Positions 1 to 7,148 of a stretch of DNA of 7,695 nucleotides are shown piece after piece. How positions within the stretch are numbered: position 1 is the first letter of the stretch; the number at the start of each line of letters is the position of its first letter. Source of the stretch: Phycisphaeraceae bacterium (GTDB taxonomy: Bacteria > Planctomycetota > Phycisphaerae > Phycisphaerales > Phycisphaeraceae). The DNA lies in the NCBI GenBank assembly GCA_016763955.1, contig JAESSU010000408.1:1-7695 (forward strand), read 5' to 3'. Under the pieces are notes generated by a model, which saw only the letters and a list, made by a program, of their open reading frames with translations, was not told the DNA's origin and did no database searches. Position numbers and translations under genes: made by a program.

Positions 1-923
1 GAACCCTTCTTAAGGGGACGGGGTTGGGCACCATGCTCATGGCTAGTCCGCCAGTCTCTAGTCAGTTGATGATCAGTGTTAAAGCGGGCGTGGATCATGT
101 TCAGGTTGATGATAGCAGCATATTTGAAGTGGGCGATGATGTGATGGTGGCAACGCCTAGCCAGGGCGGCTGGGGGGCGACGCGTGTTGGGATCACACGG
201 ATTGATAGCCCGATTCTCTGGTTCGATGGGCCGATGATTCAGGATTATGATGCGAATGCGCCGGCGATGGTTTGTCATTGGTTTCCGCTTATTAATGTGC
301 AAGGTCAGTCGCAAGTGCAAGTCTCGGATTTACATTTGATGGGCAATTGCAGTGCGATAGGTGATACTCCTTTTGGGCCGGATGATGCTTGCTCTGGGAT
401 TCAATTGATAGGTGCTGAGCAATGTATGATTGAGCGCGTGTTTGTTGAAGACTGGGCCCATGATGGCATTGGGTTATATGCCAGTAGCAACTGTTACGTT
501 CAGCAGTGTCACATTCGTAATAGTCTTGGGCATGGGATTCGTGTGGGCGATGAATCGGGTTCTAATTGGATATCACAAAACCAGTGTCAGCTTAATGCGG
601 GTGTGGGAATTTATTTGTCGGGGCAATCTCTGCCGTGCATTGTGAGTCAGAATGTCCTTCACTGCAATCGAAAAGGTGATATCGCTGCACGCAGTAATGG
701 CCATCATGTTAAAGCTAATCTTGGTTCTCACGTTGGAATTTCCCCCATCACAATGCCCAGTCCCCTTGTGCCTGTAAGGGATCCGCTAGTTGATACGGTT
801 AATCCTAAGCCGGCTGCTCCCACTTACACCAATCATATTGGTGATCCGGCTTCTAATGCAGCTGCGAGGACCAATGAGCAGTCGGTCTCTCGCCGGTTGC
901 GGGGCCTTGATGCGTTTGATTGA
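1..923 (+). CDS. Right-handed parallel beta-helix (pectate-lyase-like) protein, 5' partial
   Basis: The frame is open from the left edge to a TGA at 921-923, and the residues before the first possible start (TTG at 24) already read like family sequence (LLKGTGLGTML), resembling the 'G.G.GT.L' entry strand of beta-helix proteins. The true start is therefore probably outside the window. The middle (about residues 95-220 counted from base 24) contains repeated short strands and turns rich in N, G, C and I, such as IQLIGAEQCMIERVFVED, GIGLYASSNCYVQQCHIRN and GIYLSGQSLPCIVSQN. This is the rung pattern of PbH1 repeats. The last 60 residues are Pro/Ala/Asn-rich and look unstructured. Such folds serve as polysaccharide lyases, hydrolases or surface adhesins. 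I see no catalytic signature that picks a substrate, and export cannot be judged because the N-terminus is missing. The fold is likely; the function is unknown. Confidence 0.8.
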   Translation, partial: TLLKGTGLGTMLMASPPVSSQLMISVKAGVDHVQVDDSSIFEVGDDVMVATPSQGGWGATRVGITRIDSPILWFDGPMIQDYDANAPAMVCHWFPLINVQGQSQVQVSDLHLMGNCSAIGDTPFGPDDACSGIQLIGAEQCMIERVFVEDWAHDGIGLYASSNCYVQQCHIRNSLGHGIRVGDESGSNWISQNQCQLNAGVGIYLSGQSLPCIVSQNVLHCNRKGDIAARSNGHHVKANLGSHVGISPITMPSPLVPVRDPLVDTVNPKPAAPTYTNHIGDPASNAAARTNEQSVSRRLRGLDAFD

Positions 924-985
924 AATAAATGAGTGAGCCGATTTGTTGTAAGGTTGTGACGGTGTATTGCATCCGGGGTGCATCG

Positions 986-1013
986 TTGGATATCGTTTAA
1001 GACCGTGTAAATT
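986..1013 (+). promoter_or_regulatory. Possible promoter of the nitroreductase gene
   Basis: TTGGAT (986-991) and TAAATT (1008-1013) are separated by 16 bp, and the gene starts 25 bp further on. Each box matches the sigma-70 consensus only in part (3/6 and 4/6), so this is a weak prediction. Just upstream, 968-981 can form a small imperfect hairpin (TGCATCC/GGTGCA with one bulge) that has no T-run and is not a convincing terminator for the preceding gene. Confidence 0.25.
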
Positions 1014-1038
1014 TTGTTGAGATATTTGGAGTTTGATG

Positions 1039-1641
1039 ATGCATACTTATGAAGCGATCCGTCAGAGACGATCTGTGAAACATTTTGACCCGAATCATGA
1101 AATGACCGCCCAGCAGATCGACGAACTGTTGAGCTTGGCAATGCTTTCCCCAACGGCGTTTAACCTTCAACACTGGCGTTTTGTCACCATCAAAGACAAA
1201 ACGCTAAGGCAAGAAATTCGTGATGTGGCATGGAATCAGGCACAAGTGACCGATGCGTCGTTGCTATTGGTGATGTGTGCTGATAGTCGAATGTGGGATA
1301 GGGACTTGCAGCGACTTTGGGTCAATGCACCTCAAGAAGTTCAAGACATGCTCATTCCTGCCATTAGTGGGTATTACAAGGACAATAAGCAGGTTCAGCG
1401 AGATGAAGTGATGCGCTCCTGCGGGATTGCAGCACAGACGATCATGCTTGGCGCAAAGGCTATGGGGTATGACAGTTGTCCGATGGATGGCTTTGACTTT
1501 GGTGCGGCGGGCAAGCTCATTAATTTGCCAGAGGATCATATCATTACAATGATGATTGCAGTGGGCAAAGGCATCAAGCCCGCCAACCCGCGCGGCGGCC
1601 AATTGTCCCTCTCGGACGTGGTGGTCGTGGATCGGTTTTAG
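1039..1641 (+). CDS. Nitroreductase-family FMN flavoprotein
   Basis: The 200-residue product has the length and motif order of the NfsB/YodC-like nitroreductase family: FMN-phosphate-binding RQRRSVKHF at residues 8-16, the SPTAFNLQHWRFV segment at 37-49 that lines the flavin and dimer interface, and the late GYDSCPMDGFD segment at 143-153. Members are cytoplasmic homodimers that use NAD(P)H to reduce nitro compounds, quinones or related substrates; the physiological substrate cannot be read from sequence. There is no signal peptide. Three start codons stand in a row (TTG 1033, ATG 1036, ATG 1039). The GGAG at 1028-1031 lies 7 nt before the last and only 4 nt before the middle one, so I chose 1039; 1036 would add a single Met. 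The gene is flanked by its own possible promoter and terminator and looks monocistronic. Confidence 0.9.
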   Translation: MHTYEAIRQRRSVKHFDPNHEMTAQQIDELLSLAMLSPTAFNLQHWRFVTIKDKTLRQEIRDVAWNQAQVTDASLLLVMCADSRMWDRDLQRLWVNAPQEVQDMLIPAISGYYKDNKQVQRDEVMRSCGIAAQTIMLGAKAMGYDSCPMDGFDFGAAGKLINLPEDHIITMMIAVGKGIKPANPRGGQLSLSDVVVVDRF

Positions 1642-1660
1642 TCTGTAAAACAGGCTTTTT
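1641..1660 (+). terminator. Short intrinsic terminator after the nitroreductase gene
   Basis: GTCTGT (1641-1646) pairs with ACAGGC (1650-1655), six pairs including one G-T wobble, around an AAA loop, and is followed directly by TTTTT (1656-1660). It begins on the last base of the TAG stop codon. The stem is short, so efficiency is uncertain. Confidence 0.6.
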
Positions 1661-1691
1661 AAAAAATAACCACAGCGGTTGATCATCTGTT

Positions 1692-1790
1692 TTTTAACCA
1701 CAAAAAACACAGAAACCACAGAAACCACAGAAAAAGCGATTGAAACCAGTCTTTAAATTTCTGTGTCTTGCGTGCTTTGCGTGGTTAAAA
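1692..1790. repeat. Intergenic imperfect inverted repeat, ACCAC/CACAGAAA type
   Basis: The outer arms TTTTAACCAC (1692-1701) and GTGGTTAAAA (1781-1790) are a perfect 10-bp inverted repeat. The inner arms CACAGAAA (1726-1733) and TTTCTGTG (1758-1765) are a perfect 8-bp pair. Between them the left side is A/C-rich with CAC every few bases, and the right side is its approximate complement with GTG/GCGTG. This resembles a class of dispersed intergenic palindromes seen in many bacterial genomes (from memory, not checked). It contains no convincing reading frame. It could act as a bidirectional transcript-end structure between the nitroreductase and transporter genes, or simply be a dispersed repeat. 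Confidence 0.65.
1708..1734. repeat. Three tandem 9-bp units, CACAGAAAC
   Basis: CACAGAAAC at 1708-1716 and 1717-1725 is followed by CACAGAAAA at 1726-1734. A related CCACAG also occurs at 1670-1675. The array makes up most of the left arm of the surrounding inverted repeat, so copy number could vary by slippage. Confidence 0.75.
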
Positions 1791-1820
1791 GTTCCCCGTG
1801 TGATGGCACGTTCATTCGCG

Positions 1821-1845
1821 ACAACGAACTTAACGTTGTATTTTT
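1821..1845 (+). terminator. Weak hairpin plus T-run just before the transporter frame
   Basis: ACAACG (1821-1826) is inverted as CGTTGT (1834-1839) with a 7-nt loop, followed by A and TTTTT (1841-1845). The stem has only two G/C pairs per arm in its outer half and is weak. It could be a leaky terminator, or an operator-like dyad. It ends 5 nt before the ATG at 1851, which makes that ATG a less comfortable start than it first appears. Confidence 0.3.
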
Positions 1846-1850
1846 GATTC

Positions 1851-3214
1851 ATGATTCTTGCTTGGCTCAAAACATTCTCCCCCAAGGCCCAGCCGCTGAT
1901 GACGCGGCCAAGTTATTGGCGAGAACTCCAAACGGCGATGACCTTCCCCATTGCAATCTCTATGGTGGAAGGTAGCGTCATTGGGATTTTGGCAAGACGT
2001 GCTTTTGAAGTTGGGCCTTATGCTTTTGCGCTGATCATGGCTTCGCCGATGCTCGCGCATTTTACCAGTATTTTTTGGGCAAAATTAGCACGCGGTAAAC
2101 CCAAGATCACCGCGATTGTGTTAATTAAACTGTTGATGCTCGTTTGTGTCGGACTTATTGCCTTTTTGCCCACCACCCCCACCGGCGGGTTGATGCTCAC
2201 TACATTGATCTTGCTGTCACGTTGCTGTCTAGCAGGTGTGACCACGCTGCAAGCCACCGTCAAACGTCAAAATTATCGACGGCAAGTTCGTGGCCAGCTC
2301 ACCGCAAAAATGATGCTCATCGTTAGTGCCATCATGGCAGGAGCGCCGGTGATCTTCTACAGCCTGCTAGACCTTGACCCCTCAGCATTTCGGGTGGTCT
2401 ATCTATTTGCAACAGCGGTTTCACTGATCGGTGTGTGGTCTTATTCTAAAGTCCGAATTCGTGGTGAGTTTGAACTACTTAAGTATGAAAATAGGCCCAC
2501 CAGTAAGCCCACGCCCCAAGGGTCCCCGGCTCCGCTTTATGAGTACAACCCGCTTGATGAAAAGTCCACGTTCTGGAATGTGCTTGGGCAAGACAAAGAT
2601 TATCGCAGCTATCAGGTCAACCAATTTTTCTTAGGCACTGGCAATATCATGACCGCCATGATGGTGATCTTTCTCATTGAGCAGATGACGCATCACATGT
2701 CCCGCGGATACACCTGGAGCATGATCATTGGCACGACGATCCCGTTTGTCTTTAGTTCATTGACCGTACAACTCTGGGCTAAGTATCTGGATAACACACA
2801 TATTGCTAAGTTTCGAGTGTTCCACACCATGGTCTTTTCAGTGAGCATCTTGCTGGTCTTTATTGCGGTGATGCTTGGCTGGCTTTGGCTGCTTGTTGGC
2901 GCACAAGTGGTTCGCGGGTTTGCTTTTGGGGGCGCATATTGGCATGGCAATTAGGACACAATGATTTTGCAGATCGCAGGCAAGTAATGACCTACATTGG
3001 CATCCACGCGACCCTCACCGGCGTGCGCGGTGTGACGGCTCCTTTTCTAGGGATGCTGCTGTATCAGGGATGGGGGGTGTCCACCTTTAATTGGCTGCCT
3101 ACTTTTACAGGGATCGGCCCGTATATGTTCCTCGTTGCCTTAGCCCTGCAGTTCGCTGCAATGACAGGGTTTGGCAGACTCCATAAGCGGATGACAATTA
3201 GTAAGCGAGCTTAG
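1851..3214 (+). pseudogene. Major facilitator superfamily (MFS) transporter, interrupted by a one-base frameshift
   Basis: The first frame (1851-2954, 367 residues) has about six hydrophobic segments, a hydrophilic central loop near residues 200-258, then about three more. It ends abruptly at TAG 2952-2954 just after GFAFGGAYW. The -1 frame continues the protein: ILAWQLGHNDFA, then membrane segments ending at TAG 3214. One extra G in the five-G run at 2928-2932 would give a single polypeptide of about 454 residues, a normal length for a 12-helix MFS carrier. The rest of both halves is free of further lesions, so the break is recent or a sequencing error. The substrate is unknown. The ATG at 1851 has no ribosome binding site; ATG 1899, before RPSYWRELQTAMTFP, is an alternative. 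If the shift is real, the last helices are lost and the carrier is probably dead. Confidence 0.8.
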
Positions 3215-3350
3215 AGCGTATCCCCCTCCCTCGTTTTTGGCTAAAAAAAGCCGTAGGAAGCCCAAGGATTCCCGCAGGAGTTTGGCGTGTGATGTGGAGA
3301 TTATTTTCTTCAAATGCTTTCGTCTTGCGGCTTACCGTTTCGCACGGGGA

Positions 3351-3382
3351 TAGCAGAATGCTGCTACAATGGGTGACTCACC
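3351..3382 (+). promoter_or_regulatory. Candidate bioB promoter with two overlapping dyads
   Basis: TGCTACAAT (3362-3370) fits an extended -10 (TGn followed by TACAAT). No good -35 is visible at normal spacing, as is usual for extended -10 promoters. The -10 lies inside the inverted repeat TAGCAG-AATG-CTGCTA (3351-3366). A second dyad, GGTGA-C-TCACC (3372-3382), sits right after it, where transcription would start. Both could bind a repressor. They do not look like the BirA operator half-site TTGTAAACC. Confidence 0.4.
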
Positions 3383-3399
3383 TTGATAAGGAGTTTGTG

Positions 3400-3663
3400 A
3401 TGTTTCATCGCTATTGGAATCTTGTGGATGATGCTTTGGTGGGGATGGCTCCTAGCCGTGAAACCTGTCAATGGATCATGGAAGGTCCAGATGTCCAGTT
3501 GCTGGCATTGCTTCAAGCGGCTTATGTCCCGCGTGAAAAACACTTTGGCAAATTGGTCAAGGTTCACATCCTAAACAACGTTCAAAACGGTCGCTGCCAA
3601 GAAGATTGCGGTTATTGCTCACAATCTAAAGACTCTGATGCTCCGATTGAAGCTTATCCATGA
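3400..3663 (+). CDS. bioB: Biotin synthase, N-terminal piece (split bioB)
   Basis: BioB is the radical-SAM enzyme that inserts sulfur into dethiobiotin to make biotin. This 87-residue piece carries the cluster motif C66-QED-C70-GY-C73 (CxxxCxxC) that binds the SAM-cleaving [4Fe-4S] cluster, within the very typical GRCQEDCGYCSQSKDSDAPIE. The start at ATG 3400 is supported by AAGGAG at 3388-3393, 6 nt upstream; the frame is open further up (to 3289), but that extension is not BioB-like. It ends at TGA 3661-3663 right after IEAYP, where intact homologs continue without a break into the second piece. Adding one base near 3660 (for example CCAATGAAG) would join both halves into a BioB of about 361 residues, within the usual size range. 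Confidence 0.85.
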   Translation: MFHRYWNLVDDALVGMAPSRETCQWIMEGPDVQLLALLQAAYVPREKHFGKLVKVHILNNVQNGRCQEDCGYCSQSKDSDAPIEAYP

Positions 3664-4481
3664 AGACCGATGAGCAGATTTTTGGTGAAGCCCATGCGGC
3701 TGCAAAAAATGGTGCTTCACGCTACTGCATGGTGCTCTCAGGGCGCGGCCCATCATTGGAACGAACGCAAAAACTCGCAAGCTTGATTAAAGGTGTTAAA
3801 GACAAATATCCCGTGGAAGTCTGCTTAAGTGTTGGTTTAATTGATGATAACAAAGCTCAGATTCTTGCAGATGCGGGTCTTGATAAGCTCAACCACAACC
3901 TCAACACCTCCGAGCGGATGTACAAAGATGTTTGCACAACCCATACCTATCAAGACCGCATAAACACCATCCTCTCAGCGAAAAAAGCAGGCATGAGTTC
4001 ATGCAGCGGCTTAATCGTAGGCATGAATGAAACGACAGATGACATTATTGATGTGGCGATGAAACTCCGCGAACTAGAAGTGCCTTCGATCCCGGTGAAC
4101 TTTTTGATCCCCATTGAAGGTAACCCGATGTATAGCGATCATTCGCTTACGCCCGAGAAATGTCTGCGTGCATTATGTCTCTTGCGACTAATCAATCCGT
4201 CTGCTGAAATCCGCGCAGCAGCCGGTCGTGAAGGCCATCTCAAAGCACTGCAACCCTTGGCATTTTGGCCTGCCAACTCCCTGTTTGTCGATGGCTATCT
4301 CACCACCCGTGGCAGCGATATGACAAACACCTATCGCATGATTCGCGAAGCAGGTTTTGAAGTGGAAGGCAATGCCCTCTACGAATCCGAAGGTGGCGAT
4401 GAACAAGCTTACCGTGTGGATGACACGAGCTTGCCCATCCTCAAACCCGAAGTCTCCCGTCAAGGATCGTGTCCACAGTAA
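3660..4481 (+). CDS. bioB: Biotin synthase, barrel and C-terminal piece (split bioB)
   Basis: This 273-residue frame holds the rest of the BioB barrel. The expected ligands of the sacrificial [2Fe-2S] cluster are all present by motif: C23 in SRYCMVLSG, C55 in VEVCLSVGL, C115 in SSCSGLIVGMNET and R185 in AEIRAAAGRE. The tail has the family's AFWPANSLFVDGYLTTRG. It begins with ATG 3660, overlapping the previous stop as ATGA, so translation could restart by coupling; there is no Shine-Dalgarno of its own. On its own it lacks the CxxxCxxC cluster and could not cleave SAM. Whether this is a sequencing error, a recent mutation or a working two-piece enzyme cannot be decided from sequence. No other biotin genes are in the window. 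Confidence 0.88.
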   Translation: MKTDEQIFGEAHAAAKNGASRYCMVLSGRGPSLERTQKLASLIKGVKDKYPVEVCLSVGLIDDNKAQILADAGLDKLNHNLNTSERMYKDVCTTHTYQDRINTILSAKKAGMSSCSGLIVGMNETTDDIIDVAMKLRELEVPSIPVNFLIPIEGNPMYSDHSLTPEKCLRALCLLRLINPSAEIRAAAGREGHLKALQPLAFWPANSLFVDGYLTTRGSDMTNTYRMIREAGFEVEGNALYESEGGDEQAYRVDDTSLPILKPEVSRQGSCPQ

Positions 4482-4518
4482 GCGACGATGTTTGTTTGAT
4501 AGGATGGATTCATCGCTC

Positions 4519-4533
4519 CAAGCATACTGCTTG
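4519..4533 (+). other. Small perfect hairpin after bioB
   Basis: CAAGCA (4519-4524) pairs with TGCTTG (4528-4533) around a TAC loop. No T-run follows, so it is not a standard intrinsic terminator. It may protect the 3' end of the bioB message. It is the only notable structure in the first part of the 235-bp gap between bioB and ppk1. Confidence 0.3.
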
Positions 4534-4613
4534 CATGGGCTGAGGTTTAATAGGTGAAGTATTAAGATTTTATGAAATCCTTGTCGGTCACCTTACAAAA
4601 GCGTCCTAAAACA

Positions 4614-4641
4614 TTGTGCCTAACGTGTCCCGTGGTAATAT
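4614..4641 (+). promoter_or_regulatory. Possible ppk1 promoter
   Basis: TTGTGC (4614-4619) and TAATAT (4636-4641) have 16-bp spacing, about 75 bp before the ppk1 start; an alternative -10, TATAAA, lies at 4643-4648. Matches are partial. No pair of PHO-box-like direct repeats is evident, so phosphate control is not supported by what I can see. Confidence 0.28.
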
Positions 4642-4716
4642 CTATAAATAAATGTCCATGAGTTGTGCTAGTAATACAGCAAGCCCCTTGCTTCACCTGA
4701 ATTCGGAAGACTCCAA

Positions 4717-6924
4717 ATGAACGATGAATCTCCAGTGACTCAGCCAACACCTAAGCCTATTAGCGAGAGGGCTAATGAGGATATTTTTCTCAACCGTGAA
4801 GCGAGTTGGCTAGAGTTTAATCGGCGAGTACTGCATGAAGCGTTGGATGAGCGGACGCCTTTACTTGAGCGCGTTTCGTTTTTGGCAATCTTTAATTCCA
4901 ATCTCGATGAGTTTTTTCAAAAACGTGTCGGCGGACTTAAACGGCAAATTAGCGCAGGAGTCACCACCCTCACCCCCGACGGGATGACCGTTAGGGAACA
5001 GCTTGCAACCATCCGTCAATTGGTCCTTGGTGATCTAAAATCACAAGCGGATTGTTTTGATAATCAAATCAAACCTCAGCTAGCGGCTAATGGCATCCAT
5101 TTGCTCGTGTGGGATGAATTAACCGACACGGAAAAACAGTTCACCGATGATTACTTTGAAAATAATCTATTCCCAGTTCTGACGCCTTTAGCAGTCGATC
5201 CGGGGCATCCTTTCCCGTTTATTAGCAACCTAAGTACTTCGTTAGGTGTGATCCTGCGTTACCCTGATTCTAAAGAAAGCCCCATTGAGATTGATACTGC
5301 TGAGATTCAATTTGCGCGTGTGAAAGTGCCTCGTATTTTGCCTCAGTGGGTGCGTTTAGGAACCGATACGGGTGTTCACCGTTTTATTCATTTAGAGGAT
5401 ATGATTTGCCAGTATTTGGATCGTCTTTTTGAAGGGATGATCATTGAGGATGCCATGCCGTTTCGCATTTCGCGTAATGCCGATGTGGAGCGTGATGACG
5501 ATGATGCTGAGGACTTATTAGAGCTTGTTGAACAGGAATTGCGTGAGCGTCGTTTTGCCAAAGTGATTCGATTGGAAGTGCCTGCGAATCCGAATCAAAA
5601 AATGGTTCGGTTTCTCATGGATGAATTGGAACTTGAAGAAAACGACGTTTATATCATGCCTTCGGAATTGGATTACACTGATCTATGGTTGATCCACGGA
5701 TTAGGTGCTGTGGGGGGTTCTAGCGGAGCCCAGCTCACCGCGCAAGCTTGGCAGCCTCAAGTCCCTGTGCGTTTAACGGATACTGAAGCGGACATTTTTA
5801 GTATTATCCGTGCGGGTGATATTTTGGTGCATCATCCGTATGAATCCTTTGCTAGCAGTGTAGAACGCTTCATCACAGCGGCTGCACGGGATCCTAAAGT
5901 CGTTGCACTTAAGCTGACACTTTACCGAACGGACAAGGACTCGCCTTTCATCCCACAGCTTATTCGTGCTGCTGAGGAAGGCAAACAAGTGGTCTGTCTC
6001 GTTGAGCTTTCAGCTCGTTTTGATGAAGAACGCAATATGCAGCTTGCTCAAAGACTAGAAAAAGCAGGCGTTCATGTCGTCTACGGCTTAGTGGGACTTA
6101 AAACCCATACCAAGACCGCACTGGTCGTCCGACAGGAAGCGGAGGGCATGCGATCCTACTGTCACATCGGCACCGGAAACTACAACTCCAAAACAGCGAA
6201 CCTCTACACGGACCTAGGACTCTTCACCTGCAAGCCACATCTCACCGGTGAACTCACGCAGGTCTTTCATTTCCTAACAGGTCGCAGTCTCAAACGTGAT
6301 TTTAATCACCTGCTTGTCGCGCCTGTTAATATGAAGCGACGGTTCTATGAACTGATCGACCGTGAGATCACCCATACTGCTGCATGGAAACAACGCGGTT
6401 CGGATCCAAAGGACCCTAATCGCCCATGTATCATCGCTAAAATGAATAGCCTTGAAGACCGGGGCATTTGTCGTAAGCTCTACGAAGCATCACAACAAGG
6501 GGTGAAAATCGATTTAAACGTCCGTGGATTCTGCTGCCTGATGCCAGGCGTGCCAGGATTAAGCGAGAACATCAAAGTCATCAGCGTCATCGGCAGATTT
6601 CTCGAACATGAACGCATCTATCGCTTCCACAATGATAATCATCCAGAATACTTCATCGGCTCCGCTGACTGGATGTATCGGAACCTTAACAACCGTGTGG
6701 AATGCATCACACCCATCGAAGAACCGGCATTGCAAAAGAAGCTTTGGCAGATTCTCACAACACTCTTTAACGATCACCGCCAAGCATGGGATATGCAGTC
6801 TGATGGCAGCTATATCCAACGCAAACCTCAAAATAAAGAACAAGAAAAAGGCACTCACGAAAGGCTCATGGAAATTACCAAACGTGAAATTCTAGGCGTT
6901 TCGGGTAAGACCCCTGAAATTTAA
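4717..6924 (+). CDS. ppk1: Polyphosphate kinase 1
   Basis: PPK1 reversibly transfers the gamma phosphate of ATP to polyphosphate, building the cell's phosphate and energy store, and usually works as a homotetramer at the membrane or in polyP granules. All family landmarks are present in 735 residues: LNREASWLEFNRRVL (25-39) and the nucleotide-site IFNSNLDEFF (58-67) in the N domain; an acidic ADVERDDDDAEDLLE stretch that is normal for the family; the autophosphorylated histidine H464 in GLKTHTK; the second catalytic histidine H631 in RFLEHERIY; and SADWMYRNL (649-657) in the last domain. It is somewhat longer than the roughly 690-residue E. coli enzyme, through a hydrophilic N-terminal extension of about 20 residues and a charged C-terminal tail. 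The ATG at 4717 has GGAAGA 6 nt upstream. The gene is intact and ends before a strong terminator, with no exopolyphosphatase gene next to it here. Confidence 0.97.
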   Translation: MNDESPVTQPTPKPISERANEDIFLNREASWLEFNRRVLHEALDERTPLLERVSFLAIFNSNLDEFFQKRVGGLKRQISAGVTTLTPDGMTVREQLATIRQLVLGDLKSQADCFDNQIKPQLAANGIHLLVWDELTDTEKQFTDDYFENNLFPVLTPLAVDPGHPFPFISNLSTSLGVILRYPDSKESPIEIDTAEIQFARVKVPRILPQWVRLGTDTGVHRFIHLEDMICQYLDRLFEGMIIEDAMPFRISRNADVERDDDDAEDLLELVEQELRERRFAKVIRLEVPANPNQKMVRFLMDELELEENDVYIMPSELDYTDLWLIHGLGAVGGSSGAQLTAQAWQPQVPVRLTDTEADIFSIIRAGDILVHHPYESFASSVERFITAAARDPKVVALKLTLYRTDKDSPFIPQLIRAAEEGKQVVCLVELSARFDEERNMQLAQRLEKAGVHVVYGLVGLKTHTKTALVVRQEAEGMRSYCHIGTGNYNSKTANLYTDLGLFTCKPHLTGELTQVFHFLTGRSLKRDFNHLLVAPVNMKRRFYELIDREITHTAAWKQRGSDPKDPNRPCIIAKMNSLEDRGICRKLYEASQQGVKIDLNVRGFCCLMPGVPGLSENIKVISVIGRFLEHERIYRFHNDNHPEYFIGSADWMYRNLNNRVECITPIEEPALQKKLWQILTTLFNDHRQAWDMQSDGSYIQRKPQNKEQEKGTHERLMEITKREILGVSGKTPEI

Positions 6925-6987
6925 ACCCTAGCACTGGGTGTCTGATAGGTCGCAAGTTGTTTAAATTGCGTCATCCAAAAAAAATCC

Positions 6988-7022
6988 AAACAACCGTCCA
7001 ATACTGGGCGGTTGTTTTTTTT
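6988..7022 (+). terminator. Strong intrinsic terminator of ppk1
   Basis: AAACAACCGTCC (6988-6999) pairs with GGGCGGTTGTTT (7006-7017), 12 pairs with one G-T wobble, around the loop AATACT. The 3' arm runs on into an unbroken stretch of eight T (7015-7022). It lies 64 nt after the ppk1 stop and insulates thrS from ppk1 transcription. Confidence 0.92.
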
Positions 7023-7078
7023 AGGGTAAAAAAAGCAAGGTAAACGCTTGCCCTAGGAATTGTCTTGGCGAGCCGTGT

Positions 7079-7090
7079 CGTGTCGACACG
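7079..7090. promoter_or_regulatory. Perfect 12-bp palindrome CGTGTCGACACG
   Basis: The sequence is its own reverse complement and is preceded by a direct CGTGT copy (7074-7078). It competes with the third arm of the surrounding long dyad. It may be a protein-binding site or just part of an alternative fold. Confidence 0.35.
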
Positions 7091-7093
7091 AGA

Positions 7094-7108
7094 TTGACCG
7101 CAGGTCAA
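7094..7108. promoter_or_regulatory. Operator-like dyad TTGACC-N3-GGTCAA, copy 1
   Basis: Perfect 6-bp half-sites lie around GCA. It is one of two copies in this leader, which suggests a dimeric regulator's site; as RNA it could fold as a small hairpin. The regulator is unknown. Confidence 0.45.
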
Positions 7109-7148
7109 AAATATTGCACACAAAAGACTGTGCTGACGGTTTTTTGAG

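Noticed and set aside
24..26. TTG as start of the beta-helix gene
   Set aside because: The frame is open and family-like upstream to the window edge, and no Shine-Dalgarno is suitably placed; the gene is better called 5' partial.
1692..1790. CRISPR-like array from the CACAGAAAC repeats
   Set aside because: The units are 9 bp and directly adjacent, without spacers, and there are no cas genes.
2885..2887. TTG start for a separate small protein 2885-3214
   Set aside because: Its first residues are an off-frame shadow of the transporter; only from about 2930 onward does it read as MFS sequence, so it is the shifted 3' end of that gene.
3234..3252. TTTTTGGCT-A run-AGCC as a terminator after the transporter
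   Set aside because: The stem is only four pairs, the T-run precedes it on the + strand, and no T-run follows.
3289..3399. Upstream extension of the bioB frame from 3289
   Set aside because: The extra 37 residues do not resemble BioB, and a clear AAGGAG supports the start at 3400; the candidate promoter also lies inside this stretch.
5773..6858. Minus-strand open frames inside ppk1 and similar frames elsewhere
   Set aside because: They are antisense to strongly conserved coding sequence, lack recognisable domains and convincing ribosome binding sites.
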